Source: Membranipora membranacea
Taxonomy: Eukaryota; Bryozoa; Gymnolaemata; Cheilostomatida; Membraniporidae
Direction of reading: 5' to 3'
DNA length: 64,000 nucleotides
Assembly: GCA_914767715.1 (NCBI GenBank)
Contig: OU612074.1
Location: forward strand, 2,867,501 to 2,931,500
Shown: positions 1-13,504 of the stretch, one piece after another
Layout: each line of letters begins with the position of its first letter
Numbering within the stretch: the stretch's first letter is position 1
Program-made: the position numbers and the translations under genes
Notes under the pieces: generated by a model
What the model saw: the letters and a program-made list of their open reading frames with translations, nothing else
The model's database searches: none
Told to the model about the DNA's origin: nothing

Positions 1-1589
1 TAATTCTGTGAGCCAAAACCAAAGACCTAGGATCTCCATGACAAATTCATCAGCTTTAATGATGAAAGAGGCGGTAAGTACATTAACACTAAGCTGTTCA
101 GTGTAGGCATATGGCCCAAGTGTCATTTTTATTCCAAACGGTGCACTGTCTAGCGTGCTGGTCTATGAAACTTAGTAATAGCATCTGAATGATGTGGAGC
201 ACAATTAAGTCAGGTCTTAATTGGTGGGCTTACAACCTCACGACCTATCTATAGGCGAAAGGGCTCGCACCACCCTCACCCTGCCTGCACTCTCACTGCT
301 CACACATAGCTAGCGTTACTTTCCATTAAAAGTTACCTACTCAATAAGTGTGAGCAGACAACTCAGCAAACAAATCATCTAAAGCATATTTCTACACAGG
401 GTCTGAAATATGATGAAGTAATCTTATGGGAAAAATAAAAAGCCCACAGACATCTTTGTCATCTAGACTTAATTTCCCTATAAGACTAGAGGTAGCCTAC
501 TCACACTGATCTTTGTCTCAGTCCTCAATGAATAGAAAAAAGTATGAAGACCACAAATCGCTCTTCTCACAGAAAAACCATCGCCAGTAAGAGAAAAAAA
601 CCTTTTTTCCTGCAACAAGCAAATATCATGCACAAACAGGCCCAGGTAATATCCATACTGTACATTGTTTTCAATGCAATGTGGGTTATGATCTTCAGAA
701 GTAATACATTCAAAAGCATTACTATGGGTAAATTGACAAATTTCTAGTAATCTGAATACAACCACATGTACATTTCTAAGAACCACCAAGCCTCACTACT
801 TTCAGCTTTCTAAAGTGGAGATCATAAGAAGGAGGGGTGTATAGTATATGATTAAGCTAGCTTGAAAAATCTTTTTTTTTTCATTTAGCCATATGGCATA
901 ATCAAACCAAAGCTCAATTTCGGTGTGATGTATTTGTATGCATATCATAACAAGAACTTTTTTATCACACCTTCTAATGTAGGCTACAGCAACTGTGCTT
1001 GATCAAACCAGCAAGTAAGCTAGGGAAAAGACATCGGTATTTTGTAGCTGGCAACAGTAGTGTAGTGTTATTATGCCCATACATAGCTATAGCAATTACA
1101 GGAGCAAACAAATTTTGAGAATTCCATCGACTATTGATATTTCTGTGGTCGAGTACAAAATCAATTACAACACGGACAATGCTTCAGGATATGTCCCCAT
1201 TGATTCCCCAACAACCAATGTAAGAGGAATTAACTGAGCGTTAGGCGATCTACTGACCAAGGAAGCCTTTGAAGCACAGCACATGTTGTTTCAAATGAGT
1301 ACAAATAAATGGCATTTTTATATCGAATTAATATTAATTAAAGTCACTTATTGTTGTGCTGTTGTACGGTGAGTGAGTATAATGCAACCACACGCAGGTC
1401 CCATGTCTCGAGGGCCGTAACATCCACACACAACCCATCACAACCCAGGGTTATGTGTTGTGCGCCATGTGACGCAGGGGGTTGGATCAAGTTGAAGTTA
1501 AAAGTTTAGTTTGAACGCACCAAACCAAGACCTTGACAAGATTATGGACTTGAGTTCCTACCTAGGCTTATATATATAATGTAAAATAA
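1..1589. other. No gene recognised
   Basis: AT-rich sequence with stop codons in all frames. The small open frames near 480-790 have no domain, no plausible splice partners and no repeat-like protein pattern. I see nothing functional here. Confidence 0.5.
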
Positions 1590-2161
1590 GGCTTGCAAGT
1601 AAGTCCCAGGCCAGGGGCACCATGGGACTATCGGCATCTGGAGAACTTACAAGCATGTAATTGTATACTTCGCCAATCCGATGTCCATCGGCAAAGTTAG
1701 TCTGTCTTGAAAAGCTTTGTTTGAGGGTGGTCGCCGAAAAAAGCTTGTCAAGATAGGCTATGGCAAAGTATACATGCTTATAACCTCCACACAGTCACTG
1801 ATCTAAGCATACAATACAGCACTGACTTGAGTAAGTGTAACGTGTTGGTATATAACAGCAGAGTATTGGTTTAGTTCAGTGAGTGGGAAGGCTACTAGAC
1901 TTGTAACTAGTAAGCTGAGTAAGTAGTAGTAATAGTACTACCTACAGTAAAGTCATAGGCATCTTGAGTTACAAGCATGTATACTTTGCCAATGTCCATG
2001 ATCATGGACATTGGTCACCCATCCTAGTCCTTTCCAAGCAAGGTATAGGCCATAGGCATCTGGAGTTACAAGCATGTCCAGTATCAACCATACTGGACAT
2101 GCATGTAACTCCAGATGCCTATAGGGCCTATGGTAAAGGCATGGGCCCCTGGGACCCATGA
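1590..2161. repeat. Cluster of nested palindromes
   Basis: Three inverted repeats in series. About 1650-1785 has arms that read through AAGCATGTA and TATACTT. A perfect 26-bp palindrome lies at 1989-2014 (CCAATGTCCATGA and its complement). An imperfect pair of about 33 bp lies at 2052-2122, with one mismatch and a 5-nt loop. The block ends with CATGGGCCCCTGGGAC near 2140. The same words (CATGGGCCCCTGGGAC, TTTGCCAATGTCCA) form the palindromic core of the MITEs at 34.6 and 61.9 kb, so this is a related repeat. Confidence 0.75.
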
Positions 2162-4588
2162 GTAAAGTAGAAAAAGAAGTGATTAGTTAGTGAAGTAATG
2201 ATGATCATGATTATTATTATTTATACATACATACAAACGTTGGAAATATTTAGCTAAATTAGTGAGTGCTACTACTATACAAGGATGGAAACTGTTACCT
2301 GAAACTTGCTGAGACTGGAAAGGAAAACACTAAAGCAGTATAGTCTTCATTAGCAGAGTAGAGTATGCAGCTTTACAGAGCTTCTTCATGAAAAACACCA
2401 CCAGGCATCAACCAAAATCCTGACCATGTTTTGGATTAGGCAGAAAATGAGATGACGACCCCTGATTGGCTTGGTGGGATTCAATTAACCAATTAGAATG
2501 TGTTTTCCAAATTTCCGCATTTTAGTCATTTCATCGTAAAACTGAGAAACACGCGTGATAACGCGTACTTTCAAGAGAAATTCCGCATTTCCGCATTTTA
2601 GTGAACCCCCTAATATGGTAATAAATTTAGGCTATGGTTTAGGATCCTGGCCTCATATAATATAATGAGTTGTTTATAGAGTCGAATCATAAACACAAAC
2701 CACAACTCAATTCAACTCGAATCACAGGCAACCACAAATCAATTCAAACTCAACTCAGCTGGTGCCAAACTGAGGTCAATTCAACTCTAACTCAACTCAG
2801 ATTCGAATCAAGATTCGAATCTGAGCTGAGTTGCCACAGCTATGTGCATAGCTGCTTCTGGCCTACTAGCATTAACATTGGCAAATAACTAAGTGGCCCT
2901 GTGACAATGCTAGGGTATACACCATGTGACTCTTTTTTATTTTCTGATTGAACTTGGTGGAAGAACGTTAAAAAAACAAACAAATACAGTGCGGGATGAA
3001 GTTCAAATGTGAGTAAATATTGGTGTAACTGGCTCAGAGATAAAATGGTTATCATTACGCACAGAGAAATTCAAAGCAGTGTATTATTTTTTTACTATTT
3101 CAACATCACATCAGTGTGTTTACAACATATCAATAAAATTCTAAAACCTGATCTGCTTGCTCTTGCCGAATAAGCTGACAATCCCCCCCCCCCACACACC
3201 ATCAACAAAACAAGAACCCCCTTGCACAGGCTTGAAATGGCTAACAGTTACACATCCTCTTTACTCTATATTTACTTCACCATTCCTTTGTGCCTAATTT
3301 CACTAATGCCTCAGCCATTGGCGTAGATTGTTCAGGCCCATCGCCTCAAACACCTGCTGATATTTGCCAGCTCATCAGCGCTGCACCAATAACCACTACC
3401 ACACCTCAATTACAAAGTTATGGATGGATAATTCTGGATTAACAGACAATAGTATTACTATGGGTATGTAATCTCTGAAGACTAAATAATACCATATACT
3501 ACCAAAGTAGAGAGACGTAACATCCTTGAATTGTGGAGTAGCAATGACGTACCGTGGATTTGCAGTACACTGTCCAGGTATTGACCAATTTTCAAACTCA
3601 AAATCCTATCAAAATCAGCGGAACCTGGATTGTGGAAATCTAGGTCAAAGGTTTTCCCCTGGAGGCAAATGATGCAGATGTCCGAAAGAATATCCAGGCC
3701 ATTTATGAACTAGCTACAACCGAGAGACTCGTCAAAGGCGGTAAAAAAAGCTTCAAAGTTAAGTTTCAGAACTGAGTTACTGCCAGAATGCCATGCAAAT
3801 GGGATAAACCTACCAACAGTTCACATTTTGTCTCATGCTGACGCTATCAAAAGATTGGGTTAAGCAAACAAATTTCTGATTCTTTTTGTGCATCTGTAAT
3901 GACAAACCTTATTTTGAATGATAATTTTAAACTCCGCACAACTGACAGTACTATGATGGACAACATCATTGCTTCCACTTTCATGACATACCACAACATA
4001 ATCGTTCGTTGTTGAATATTAAACGTTTTAAAACAGTCTAAATTATTTTACTCCACTTTTGATTTACCAAGTAGTGCTTTGTTTTTTTAAATACATTGTG
4101 TTTCCAGCACCAGTCATTTGTCTCCCAGGGGATCACAACACCAACATGAGAGTTTTAACGCAATCGTATCTGCCAGAATTAGAGGAATGCAGTACAACTT
4201 GTACAATACAGTGATGTATATTGTTATCCCGATAGTTGGTGGAGAGGAAACATTATTTTGGATTGAGGGAAATGTACGCTTGTTTGGTTTCTAATTTACA
4301 TTAAAAATATTGACTTCAAATGCAGCATATATAGACTTTACTGATCATGTAAAGTGTAAAGCGGATACATTGACCTCTACCAAGAGCATCAGGCATCAGC
4401 CCAGCTATTCAAAACTGAGTGGATACTTTCCTGACGCTGAAGTTATCTACTACTTTTGCTGTTTATAATTAGTTTGACTGAGGTTTTTTGTTTGGCCTAC
4501 ACTACACTTCTCTAGCTTTTTGTAACAGACTCTCAAGACTATATACAGATATTTTCTTCTGCTATTTGAAACTATTGCTATTACTTAA
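2162..4588. other. Intergenic, minor repeats only
   Basis: No supportable gene. There is a perfect 14-bp inverted repeat with a 2-nt loop at 2796-2825 (CTCAGATTCGAATC). A C homopolymer lies near 3183-3194. A fragment at about 3586-3635 resembles the inner part of the palindromic MITE family seen complete at 19416-19890. Confidence 0.45.
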
Positions 4589-4955
4589 AGGGCAACCAAG
4601 GTTTCGCAGCAATGCATTAATGGGTAGTAAATAATGTGCTAGGCAGCATCAGCTTTGTGCATTACGCGATGCAAAACTCAAAGTAGTTGCTGACTCTAAG
4701 CTGGGTAACACTTCAGTTTAGGGGAGGTTCCAAGACATTGTTGTAATGATTATAGAGCACAGGCTAAACAATAACAGGAACAGGAAACTGCTCTGTGGTA
4801 TTCTATTTTAGCTGAGTTTGAGTATCTGATGGATGAAATGTTTCACAAGAATTCTGGCCGAATAATCATCCGAATTAGATTTCGTATTTTTCCCTAAGCA
4901 GAAGGTGCAATCTGCTGTTAATCAATTAGAAGTTGTTTGAAACCCTGGTTGCCCT
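4589..4955. mobile_element. MITE with TTAA target duplication
   Basis: A 367-bp element with terminal inverted repeats AGGGCAACCAAGGTTTC and its near-complement. TTAA flanks it directly at 4585-4588 and 4956-4959. There is no coding capacity. TTAA duplications are typical of piggyBac and some Kolobok elements. The superfamily is inferred from the target site only. Confidence 0.75.
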
Positions 4956-4959
4956 TTAA

Positions 4960-6051
4960 TTTCTCATTTAGCGCGAGTGCTGGGTGGTTTATTATAGTTG
5001 CACGAAGATGTTTATATTGTATCATCGTTTATCTCACGGATCTAAAACATCTACATTAGCAATAAAACTATTTATTATTTGGAGATAAATTAACTCCTGT
5101 TTAATATACTCCAATGAGAGTAAGCTTCGAATGGGAATTTCGATATATTTAAACAAGGAGGCAAGATAATTTGTGATTAAATAGGGCTACGCAAAGTTTT
5201 CCTCCAAACAACTGTTGGCTCATGTGAATGTCCTGCAATGGCAACAGTCCAAGCACTGTAAAATAAGGACATTTTCTTTAGCATTTTCTGAAGTATTTAT
5301 TTATAAATAAGAATCATAAAATATTACAGAACACACCTAAGCAGAATTTAAGGCGGTTGCATAAGAATATAAATGACATAAGTAAGCATTTTCCCACCGA
5401 AAAACCGATAGGTTTGGAGGTGGTATTAAGGTAATGCCCATGAAGCAACTCTCATAGGGGACTTCTGACAACTTATGTGGCAGCTGAGCCCTATTTTTGC
5501 ACACAATAAACACCTACAGTTTTGCCTATCCATCCTCAATTATTGTCAAGATAACTAGATTCATACCTGATCTTCTCTTTGGGACTAGTATGAAAAACAG
5601 CAGGTGATGCTATGACATAGAAAACTTGCAACAGCCAGCACAGGTTTTTTGGCTTTTTCTAGCCATTTTTATTCAATCCCATAGACATAGTTTTGTCTAT
5701 GTCTGTGAGGTTGCATAAAAATGTTTTGTCTGTGTGCAATCCTCAATCAATCATCTGTGCAACTTAATAAAGCCTAAGTGCCTGGGCAAAATGTGTAAAA
5801 TCTGCTTCAATAGAAATGTTGATGGTTAAAATTTGCTCAAATAGAAATTTCTATGGCTCAAAGGCTAATATCTAAACGAACAGTCATACCTGAGCAAATC
5901 ATTTAAGCCTTAGTGCCTGGTCAAAGCTTTTAAAATCTGCTTTAATAGTAGTATCAATGGTTCAAAGCCACCTGCTTTGATAGAAATTTCCAAGGTTCAA
6001 AGGCTAATCACTGAAGCACCATGTTATATCAAAGCCCAGTTTACTTAGCCA
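4960..6051. repeat. Intergenic with a diverged direct duplication
   Basis: No gene seen. About 5770-5885 and 5905-6020 are two diverged copies of a unit of about 120 bp. Both read AAGCCT(T)AGTGCCTGG, then AAATCTGCTT.AATAG, then GGTTCAAAGGCTAAT or close variants. Confidence 0.5.
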
Positions 6052-6131
6052 GGCTGAATAGCTCAGTGTGTAGTGTCTGCCTTGTACTCACTGTTTATTA
6101 AGAATGTTGTGGGTTCTAGTCGCAACAAGGT
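6052..6131 (+). repeat. tRNA-like sequence, probable SINE head
   Basis: An A-box-like stretch (TAGCTCAGTGTGTAGTG) is followed about 45 nt later by a B-box-like stretch (GGGTTCTAGTCGC). The cloverleaf is poor. A decayed tRNA-derived SINE is more likely than a working tRNA gene. Confidence 0.4.
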
Positions 6132-9100
6132 CAGATTTTTTTCCAAATTGGTGCTTTATAACTGGAGCATTTTTACCGTAATCTTCTACTGCTATTGAGT
6201 TGTTTTCTGCACGTACCCAACAGCTCAGTGGGCTATCGAAATACCTCTCTGCTTGCACTATTTTGCTACCGATATGCAAAATTTCTGTGGTGAGAGGGCG
6301 CTAAAGCGCCCCTCCCACACCCTCCCCGCCACTCCTACGGCATGTGGATCGGGCTGCGCCCGATCATTATGCTCATCTCTAAAAAGTCAGTGAGTGAAAT
6401 TTTTTAGAATATACGGCCCTGGATATACCCATTGTTAAACTCTGTGCTCCTAGGAGTTATCTTATAAAATAATTGTCATGTAATCTGCTTTACACTTCTC
6501 CCATGTGAGTTTAAATAACAGCAGCTATTGCTATGATTTCTTAATTATTTTCATTCATTCATGCAAACTTGTCACAGATTATACTATTATTCAGTTCTCT
6601 TATAGTAGCTGCCCATGTACGGCCTGTCATAAGTTCAGATAGCGGCAATTGCAATCTCCTTATTATGTTCATTTTTTATCTAGACCAAATCGCCTGTATA
6701 ATTTGTTGTGTCGTTGTATTTGTGACGTGTAACACCAATCATAGATATTCCTATTCGTTAAAAGCTTGCCACAGTTCTTTTTTTACCAGGCAGCATATAT
6801 GACATGAGATGAATTATGTCTCAGTAACAATTACCTAATGGGCTGCAAAAAAAGCTGTGGGTTCAATTCTCAGACATAGTTGTGTTTGTGAGATATTGTC
6901 GGATTTTAGAATTTTACACCGATAATTCCTATTGGGTGGAAGTAAAATTCCTACATACCTCTAGATCAGCTGTCGGCAACCTGGTCTATTTTCCATTTTG
7001 TAATCTTGATATTCAAGTTTGTAGGCACAATATATTTCAAAAAAGTGGCCATTCAGCATTAAGCATGTAGCTTCCAAAGCCGTTTCTAGACATAATCATC
7101 TTAACTGTATTGGTGTTAACTCCTTTTTCAAGTGCTTTATTTTCAAAATAACCCAGAACGGTGACCTTTGGGAATTTGAATAAAATTTTTTGTTAATATC
7201 ATAGTAATTAGTTTTTTTAGCAAATCTGTCACCTTGAACAAGAAATGCAGATGAGTATCAACAAGTTTACATGTTACAAATGCTCCTGCTTTATCGCTGA
7301 AATGTTCCAGATTGCATCTAATTTTACAGGCATTCGCAAAAAACTTCCCCGTTGCGGAGGGGTGCCAGCACCCCTCCCACACCCGCCCTGCCCTTTTCCA
7401 TACACATGCAAAACTTCACAAGATTTTTTAAATTAGTATTTTTGTTGAGCTGAAGTTCCTTGCAACATACCACAGCTTTTACAAATAAATCTGTTTTAGT
7501 TTGTACATAGTTGTTACTCCGGTTCCGATGTTTTACCTGAAAGATATGTTGCGCCTTATTGTGTTGAGCCTGTGTAAAATGTGGAATTTTTTTAGAAAAA
7601 GGTTGCCCACCCATGCTCTGGCTCAATATTGATCTATTTGCTTAAATTCGGAGTTGTTTTTCCTCCAATGGACAGGGGAGCAACTCCAAATACAGACAAA
7701 TGAATTGTATATATGTTCACTCTGACCAGTGAACCATGAGTGAACTAAGCTATGATCTGCCCAACTGAGCCGAATAGTTTTGCTCCTTTTCGGTGGTCTC
7801 TGATCTTATCAGTTCTAGTAGTAACATATAACTATGTAATTTGTATATTTCACAAGCTTGTTAAGTCTAACTTGGCTCATAACATCAAACAGCAAATAAA
7901 ATGTGGTGGCTTTTAATTGCCATCACAAAATGTTAAAAATATCTAATATAAAGAAGATAAAATAATAGGTAAGGGCATGGGGTGCAGACCCATGAAATGT
8001 ACTCATTGTAGACAAAGTGCATTGGTTAAAAGCTATGTTTAACAATTATTGAAACACACTTGATCATGTTGAAGTCATACGAAATCGATGACACATAAAA
8101 GCATTCAATTGAAAATAATAGACAACGAATACTTTGTTTTTTATTATTATGTAATATTTTGCTATGCAGCTTCGATAATGCAGCCACCCAAAAATGCTGA
8201 TGGTGATGGTATTTGCAGCAATCCAGCAGTATTTTGGTGAAGCAACACAAGGACTTTTTTATATTCAGGAGAAAACAGCGAGTAGCCATATTCTGTTCTC
8301 TATTCAATGGTAATTTAAGTGCAGTATAAGAACACTTGCTTTAGATGTCAGTTCGTTCAATATGCAGTATCAAGTATCAGTATTATACAGCATCCAGTAG
8401 TAACCACATGACTGCGCTGCAGTGTTAGTCGTAAGAAATTTACCATCAAAGCGATGTTATTTATTCAGGTAGAATATGGAAATAATCGCAGCAGGTACAT
8501 TGTACAGGTTCATGTTAGCACTAAAAGGTTAAAATTCATTGTGACACAAAGTATAGGTTTTAATTTAGCAGATTGACCTCTTCTTGGTGAATAATGTCTC
8601 ACTGCAGTAATGCAATGAAAGTTGATCAAAACAAGTTAGGTATGGCATAATTTGAAGAATCAAGATCACAACTATTATATTAGCCTCTCCACATTGCATT
8701 TCAAGATCAATCGTTGCACAGGTCTTAGAACATGAAACTCAATCTCTAATTCGAAACGATAATGTGAGAAAAGCAGACGATGAGGTGTATACTCATACAG
8801 GATCGCGCGAGTTCCTATATGGCTATCGAAACAGAGCGGTTTGACAATTGCAATGAATGGAATGGCATAAGTCATAGGGCTTGAATAATGAAGTGCTGTT
8901 GAAGAGTCAGAAAGAGTGTCAGAACTAAGTTTTCTGTCCAATCTTTGTTTACACATTTCAAAAACAGAAGATGATATTATGAAGAAGCAGAGAAGATGTG
9001 AAAATTAATGTGTGTTGAGATTGGGTGCAGGGACATAACTAAAACCAATGCAGGGACTAGTGATCGTGTGTTCTTCTAAACATGTCCATTCAGTATGAAG

Positions 9101-9510
9101 CCTACGAGGCATCTAGACTCATGTCAAAAGATTGTGTGAGTGAGTGTGTGATCGTGTTAAGATGGTACTGATAACTCGTGTATGTCACTCCGATAATCCT
9201 AGCTGATCCCAGCAGAGTTTGCATCACTAGGTCCTATCGCTGCAACTTGTAATCTTTAATCTGAAAAAATGACAACATGATTTTATATTAAACCATCATT
9301 AAATGAAAAGTTGGGGGAAAACATTCAGAAGATCAGTTTACACCAGTCGTTCCAAAAAGCAGTGCACATGATGAAAAGCCTTGAAATACGGAAATTGGCT
9401 TTCCACTGCTGTGTAACAAGGATTTGGAAATAAAAACTATTTTTATAACAATTTTATTGTCATTGACTATGGGACAAGTAGCATAACTGTTTAGCGTATA
9501 TAATTCACAA
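6132..9510. other. Intergenic, no gene recognised
   Basis: AT-rich, with no ORF showing a recognisable domain. Two GC-rich islands share the pattern GGGGxGC..GC.CCCCTCCCACACCC, at about 6290-6340 and 7350-7395. Both look like parts of one repeat family. A B-box-like word (GGGTTCAATTC) occurs near 6860 without a convincing A box. Confidence 0.4.
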
Positions 9511-9798
9511 CCAGTGGTCTAAGCAGACCATCTTTCTTTGTGGGTAGGCCTACTCTACTCTCCAAGTCGGAAAGTGCTTCTAAATGGTTTTGCATATCTT
9601 AATCAAATTCAACATAAGAAATTATGCAGAAATGTAGATCTGTAATAAGGATTGATTTTTGATAGTATGATTGATATCTGGTCAAAAAGAGCAAATTTCA
9701 CACTGTTCTTTGCACAGAATCCAATGGGAACTGTTTTCTAAACGCTCTCCCTATACGTTTCTTTGTGGGTACTCAGTTCCAACCAGTTCTTACTCACT
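9511..9798 (+). repeat. Interspersed repeat of about 290 bp, copy 1
   Basis: From CCAGTGGTCTAAG to TTCTTACTCAC this matches, at about three quarters identity by eye, the reverse complement of 19168-19415. It is non-coding and I could not find clear terminal repeats. Confidence 0.65.
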
Positions 9799-10289
9799 TT
9801 TAACACTTTCACAACCACAGATCAATATTTATGGCTAGTAGTGTTGTAAGTAAGAAATTTCCCTCTAAATGGAGGATATACTTCACTGAGCGGCAAAACG
9901 AATTGGTTGTACAGGTTCAACATATTAAGTGAAAAAAAATCATATCTTTTTTTCAACCCAATTCAACACATTGTGTCTGCTTTTTCCAACGATGGCGAAT
10001 TCCCATTTAGAAAATCCCATACCAAGAAGTAAGAGCATTGCAACCTTAAAACATTACGAACTGATACTCCCCCTGAGTTACAAGGGAAAAGTTGCAGAAA
10101 TATTGATAAATCAACAAGTATTGTAAGTAAGTTGCAACTGCACAGCTCAGGCTATGTTTTATCGCTCGTATGTGGCCTGACCTTTATCATTCTTGGTCTA
10201 AGCCTGTAATGCATCACATAAACTTATTATGATTCTGAACTGCTTATGTACACTTAATCTGGTTAATTTATAGCTGTGCATAAATATCA

Positions 10290-10630
10290 ACAATCACTAT
10301 GGTCCCATGCTTCGATTTTGTGGTTCACTCCAATTTCGAATGGTAAGAATCCAGTGGATTCTAACCATTCCCATGATGGGAAAAACATGAAAAGAATCTG
10401 CCGCGGCTGGGACTAGAACCCCGGGCTGCCGCGTGGAATCCCTTTGAGAGCATTGTGTGCAAGCGCACTAACCATTCGGACAATTAGGAAATAGTTCGAA
10501 TAAACACGGTATGAATATTCGCGTCTAAAAAGTCATTCGCCACAATCGGAATTTGATTTTAATGCCATTTCCATGGGGCGGTTACTCCCGAAATCCTTAC
10601 AAAATCGAACCTTGGGAACATAGTGATTGT
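10290..10630. mobile_element. TIR element carrying a tRNA-like segment
   Basis: A 341-bp element. Its ends form a 32-bp inverted repeat (ACAATCACTATGGTCCCATG.. against ACAATCACTATGTTCCCAAG..) with four mismatches. The interior holds a tRNA-like sequence on the minus strand. I could not define a target-site duplication. Confidence 0.65.
10401..10486 (-). tRNA. tRNA-like sequence (type II-like, probably non-functional)
   Basis: On the minus strand an A-box-like GGTTAGTGCGC and a perfectly shaped B box (GGTTCTAGTCC, 10410-10420) are spaced as in a tRNA with a long variable arm (Ser/Leu class). The acceptor halves do not pair well and it lies inside a TIR element, so this is likely a captured tRNA or SINE head. 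Confidence 0.35.
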
Positions 10631-11799
10631 CTATCTTTTATACAGTCTGATGTGAAATATAGGTGATTTTGAAGTTGTACAAATGACCGAGAAAATTAAA
10701 TTTAATCATGCGCTTATATTTGCTGCTGACCTGAAACCGGCTTGGCTCAGAATGTTGTGTGTTTCTCAGGATCGGAATTTTCTGAAAACACATCAATATG
10801 ATGAAGGAAATTTGAAAAATTAACGTTTAAATGTAGTCTCATCCACACCATTCACACCAGTGAGATTATCGATGAGTAGTAAGAGTATAATGGAGGTGTT
10901 GGGCACAAAAAAGATTTCGGACTACAAATATGTTATGGAATATCTCTAGCTCTAGGTCAATATTACTTGTTACAAGCAGTGGACTTTATGCCACACTTTG
11001 AGCTAAACTGTGTTGAGCTAATGTTCTAAGATACTACTTGGCTCCACCTGGCGGAAAGAAACCTCCTCCCACCAACAAACCCAAGCAGCTCCAGCAGCAG
11101 GGTTTTCCCAAACCATCAGGCCCAAAATATTAGCAGCAAGTGATACAAGTCACACACCAGCTATACATCATCAAAGATCAAGCTATTAGGCCCAAAAACC
11201 CAACTCAATAAAAAAATGGGAGTAATAGCATGAGTTTAAAAAAATTAGTTCAAAACTTTGCTTTCCGTCCTCCCAAAGCCACCCAGTCAATCTCATGAGT
11301 TTTAAACATTGAATTCCATATCTGGAATAGCATCATTAGCTTTCTTTTGCAAAACAAAGGGCTTGCAAAAATAGCCAGTCCCTAGTAGCAATCTAGAAAT
11401 GCCCTAATCATCGACACTGTAGGGGTATAATTACTGTTTGCAATTTTGTAAACAAGGCAATTTCTCACGCTAATTATTCATGCTACTAGGGACAGCCAAT
11501 CAGATAACAGTCAGATGGGTCCCTGTGTTTAGTGTCCTAACCGTATAACGCTATGATACTATTTCCATTCTAAGAGAAGAATCTAATTCAGTGGTTTTAA
11601 ACTATAGCACCACCATCCCTAATCACATCAACTTCCAACAATCAGCCTTTCTGAAAGACAAACCCTATTAAAGACATTGAGCTTATCCCCAATTGTAAAT
11701 TGGTGTAAATCCCTTTATCAGCCAGACATCCCTTAACCGTTCACCCATATTTTTATAACCCTTGTTACAGTTCTCCCTACAGCAATCAGAATCGTTATC

Positions 11800-12143
11800 A
11801 TTTCTAAACCATGACGGGAAACATCAGCAAGATACGATTTGTCCAGATCAACATGCAAAGTATTCCAAAGCTAGCACACACTTACTATGTGCTCCGCTCT
11901 CACAGCTGCATACATGCATAGCCCTCATCCAAGAACCTTGGGTTCTGAAGAGTGTGGTGCAAAAGCCTCCAACCATTCCAAACTCCAACTGCTTCTACTT
12001 CAATAATGATGGAAGACCAAGAGCTGCTATTGTGGTCTCCTTTAACGTTCAAATAGATCCGCTTCCCTATTTTCCGAACAGCGACATTGTAGCCATCTTC
12101 ATTCGACTTCACTCAACGAAGCCCATCACTTGTAGAATTTGAA
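11800..12143 (+). pseudogene. LINE endonuclease fragment
   Basis: The plus strand encodes pieces typical of the N-terminus of non-LTR retrotransposon ORF2 endonucleases. VQINMQS lies in one frame. After a frame change come ALIQEPWV, GRPRAAIVVS and DIVAIF. The order and spacing match the APE-type endonuclease of Jockey/R1/I-like elements. The frame break and missing body mark it as dead. A Pro/Gln-rich stretch near 11045-11130 may be left over from ORF1. Confidence 0.65.
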
Positions 12144-12685
12144 ACCAACTAATGTAACCTCATTTATCTTCCAAATGAAGATCTAAAGATTATGCACACA
12201 GCTCAAGAATCAACATATTGCAAGACAAGTAATCTCTAATTTATTTAATAATGTGACAGAAATGCACATATCATTATCTGGGTAAGCAGATCTACCAACT
12301 AAGGGGTCAGGTTTTTTCTAGATTTTTTTAAATATCCAGCAACCTGGAGATCGCTTACCTGATCAACAAACCAATTTTGTGACAACCCGTGCACAAACAC
12401 TCATAGACATCAACGTTATACCTTGTCTACTCTAAAAGCTTGATATGTAGCATGTGACACCTCGTGACAGCTTCAGTGACCATATATAGATAAAACACAA
12501 TCTACTCACTGAGAAGTGCACTCATGAATACCAACCCTTCCAAAATAGATAGAAACTCAATCGGCAGTTATATAATGTCGCGCTAACACTTTCTATTCTT
12601 TGTTGAACGAAGCCTTGCAGTCAATTGATAACACTGCCAATGCACCTACCACCATAATCAAAACAGGCATCAGCACCACAGCTAA

Positions 12686-13393
12686 AGCTGCGTTTACATG
12701 TGAGACAAATCGGCTAATAATAACAACTCCGACACGGGTCACCGATTTGATTGACCGTGTAAACAGTTAATCTGTGTTTAAATCGGTGTTTAAATCTGTA
12801 TTGTTCAAAATCGTTCACTTGTGACAATGTCACAAGTGAACGACAGATCTTAACGATTATGAATGGCTCAGCCAATAAATGAGTATAAGTAATGATGATC
12901 ATTATATTTCTCTCACCCTTTCCTTGTCCTTAGCAGCAACTTGTACAGCTGTTATAACAGTTATTGCTGCTGCTGCTATTATAACATCTTCATCAGATGA
13001 TGAATCATACTATACTACTACTAATAATCTTACTATACATGACTCTCTGTCAGTCTCAGTCTGCAGGGGCACAACAGTAGCCTTTCAGTTAGTTAGTTAG
13101 TTAAATCTTTTAGTAGCCTTTCAACTAGGGAGACTAGTGAAGGAGTCTCCGTCTCCAGCTATGAATTACTAACTAGTTACTAGCTAATACTACTACTGAA
13201 TAAACCAACTAGTTGTCTTACTAGCCAATCAGAGACAAGTTGAGTTGCAAGTTTGTGTTGAAATCGGTTAGGCATGAACAGTGTGTAAATAGCGTATCGT
13301 TGACATGTTGACAGACAACGATTATAGAGCAGATTCATACTCTGTGTCGGAGTTGTTATTATTAGCCGATTTGTCGCACATGTAAACGCAGCT
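12686..13393. mobile_element. 708-bp MITE inserted in the LINE relic
   Basis: Ends AGCTGCGTTTACATGTGAGA.. form a 50-bp inverted repeat with a single mismatch. TAA flanks both sides (12683-12685, 13394-13396). A three-base TAA duplication suggests PIF/Harbinger-like transposition. Inside is a hairpin (CGTTCACTTGTGACA and its complement, about 12812-12843). It separates two parts of one degraded LINE. Confidence 0.75.
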
Positions 13394-13504
13394 TAACACC
13401 CAACATCCACAAACTTTTATTTAAATATAATATATATATGTGGTGCCTAGGCTACCCTGATGACTTGTAGTCGTTAAAAAAAGCACCAACATACCAAATA
13501 TTAT

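Noticed and set aside
3640-3770. Short plus-strand frame (ANDADVRKNIQAIYELATTE)
   Set aside because: Looks protein-like but is only about 35 codons, with no splice sites or neighbours to support it.
9929-10126. Possible first exon on the plus strand (MANSHLENP.. INQQV, donor ATT|GTAAGT)
   Set aside because: The donor is good, but no downstream exon, domain or homologue is visible, and a TIR element follows within 200 bp. Not enough to call.
11762-12142. 126-aa open frame as a host gene
   Set aside because: Its ALIQEPWV and GRPRAAIVVS motifs and the RT-like motifs downstream identify it as a LINE endonuclease fragment.
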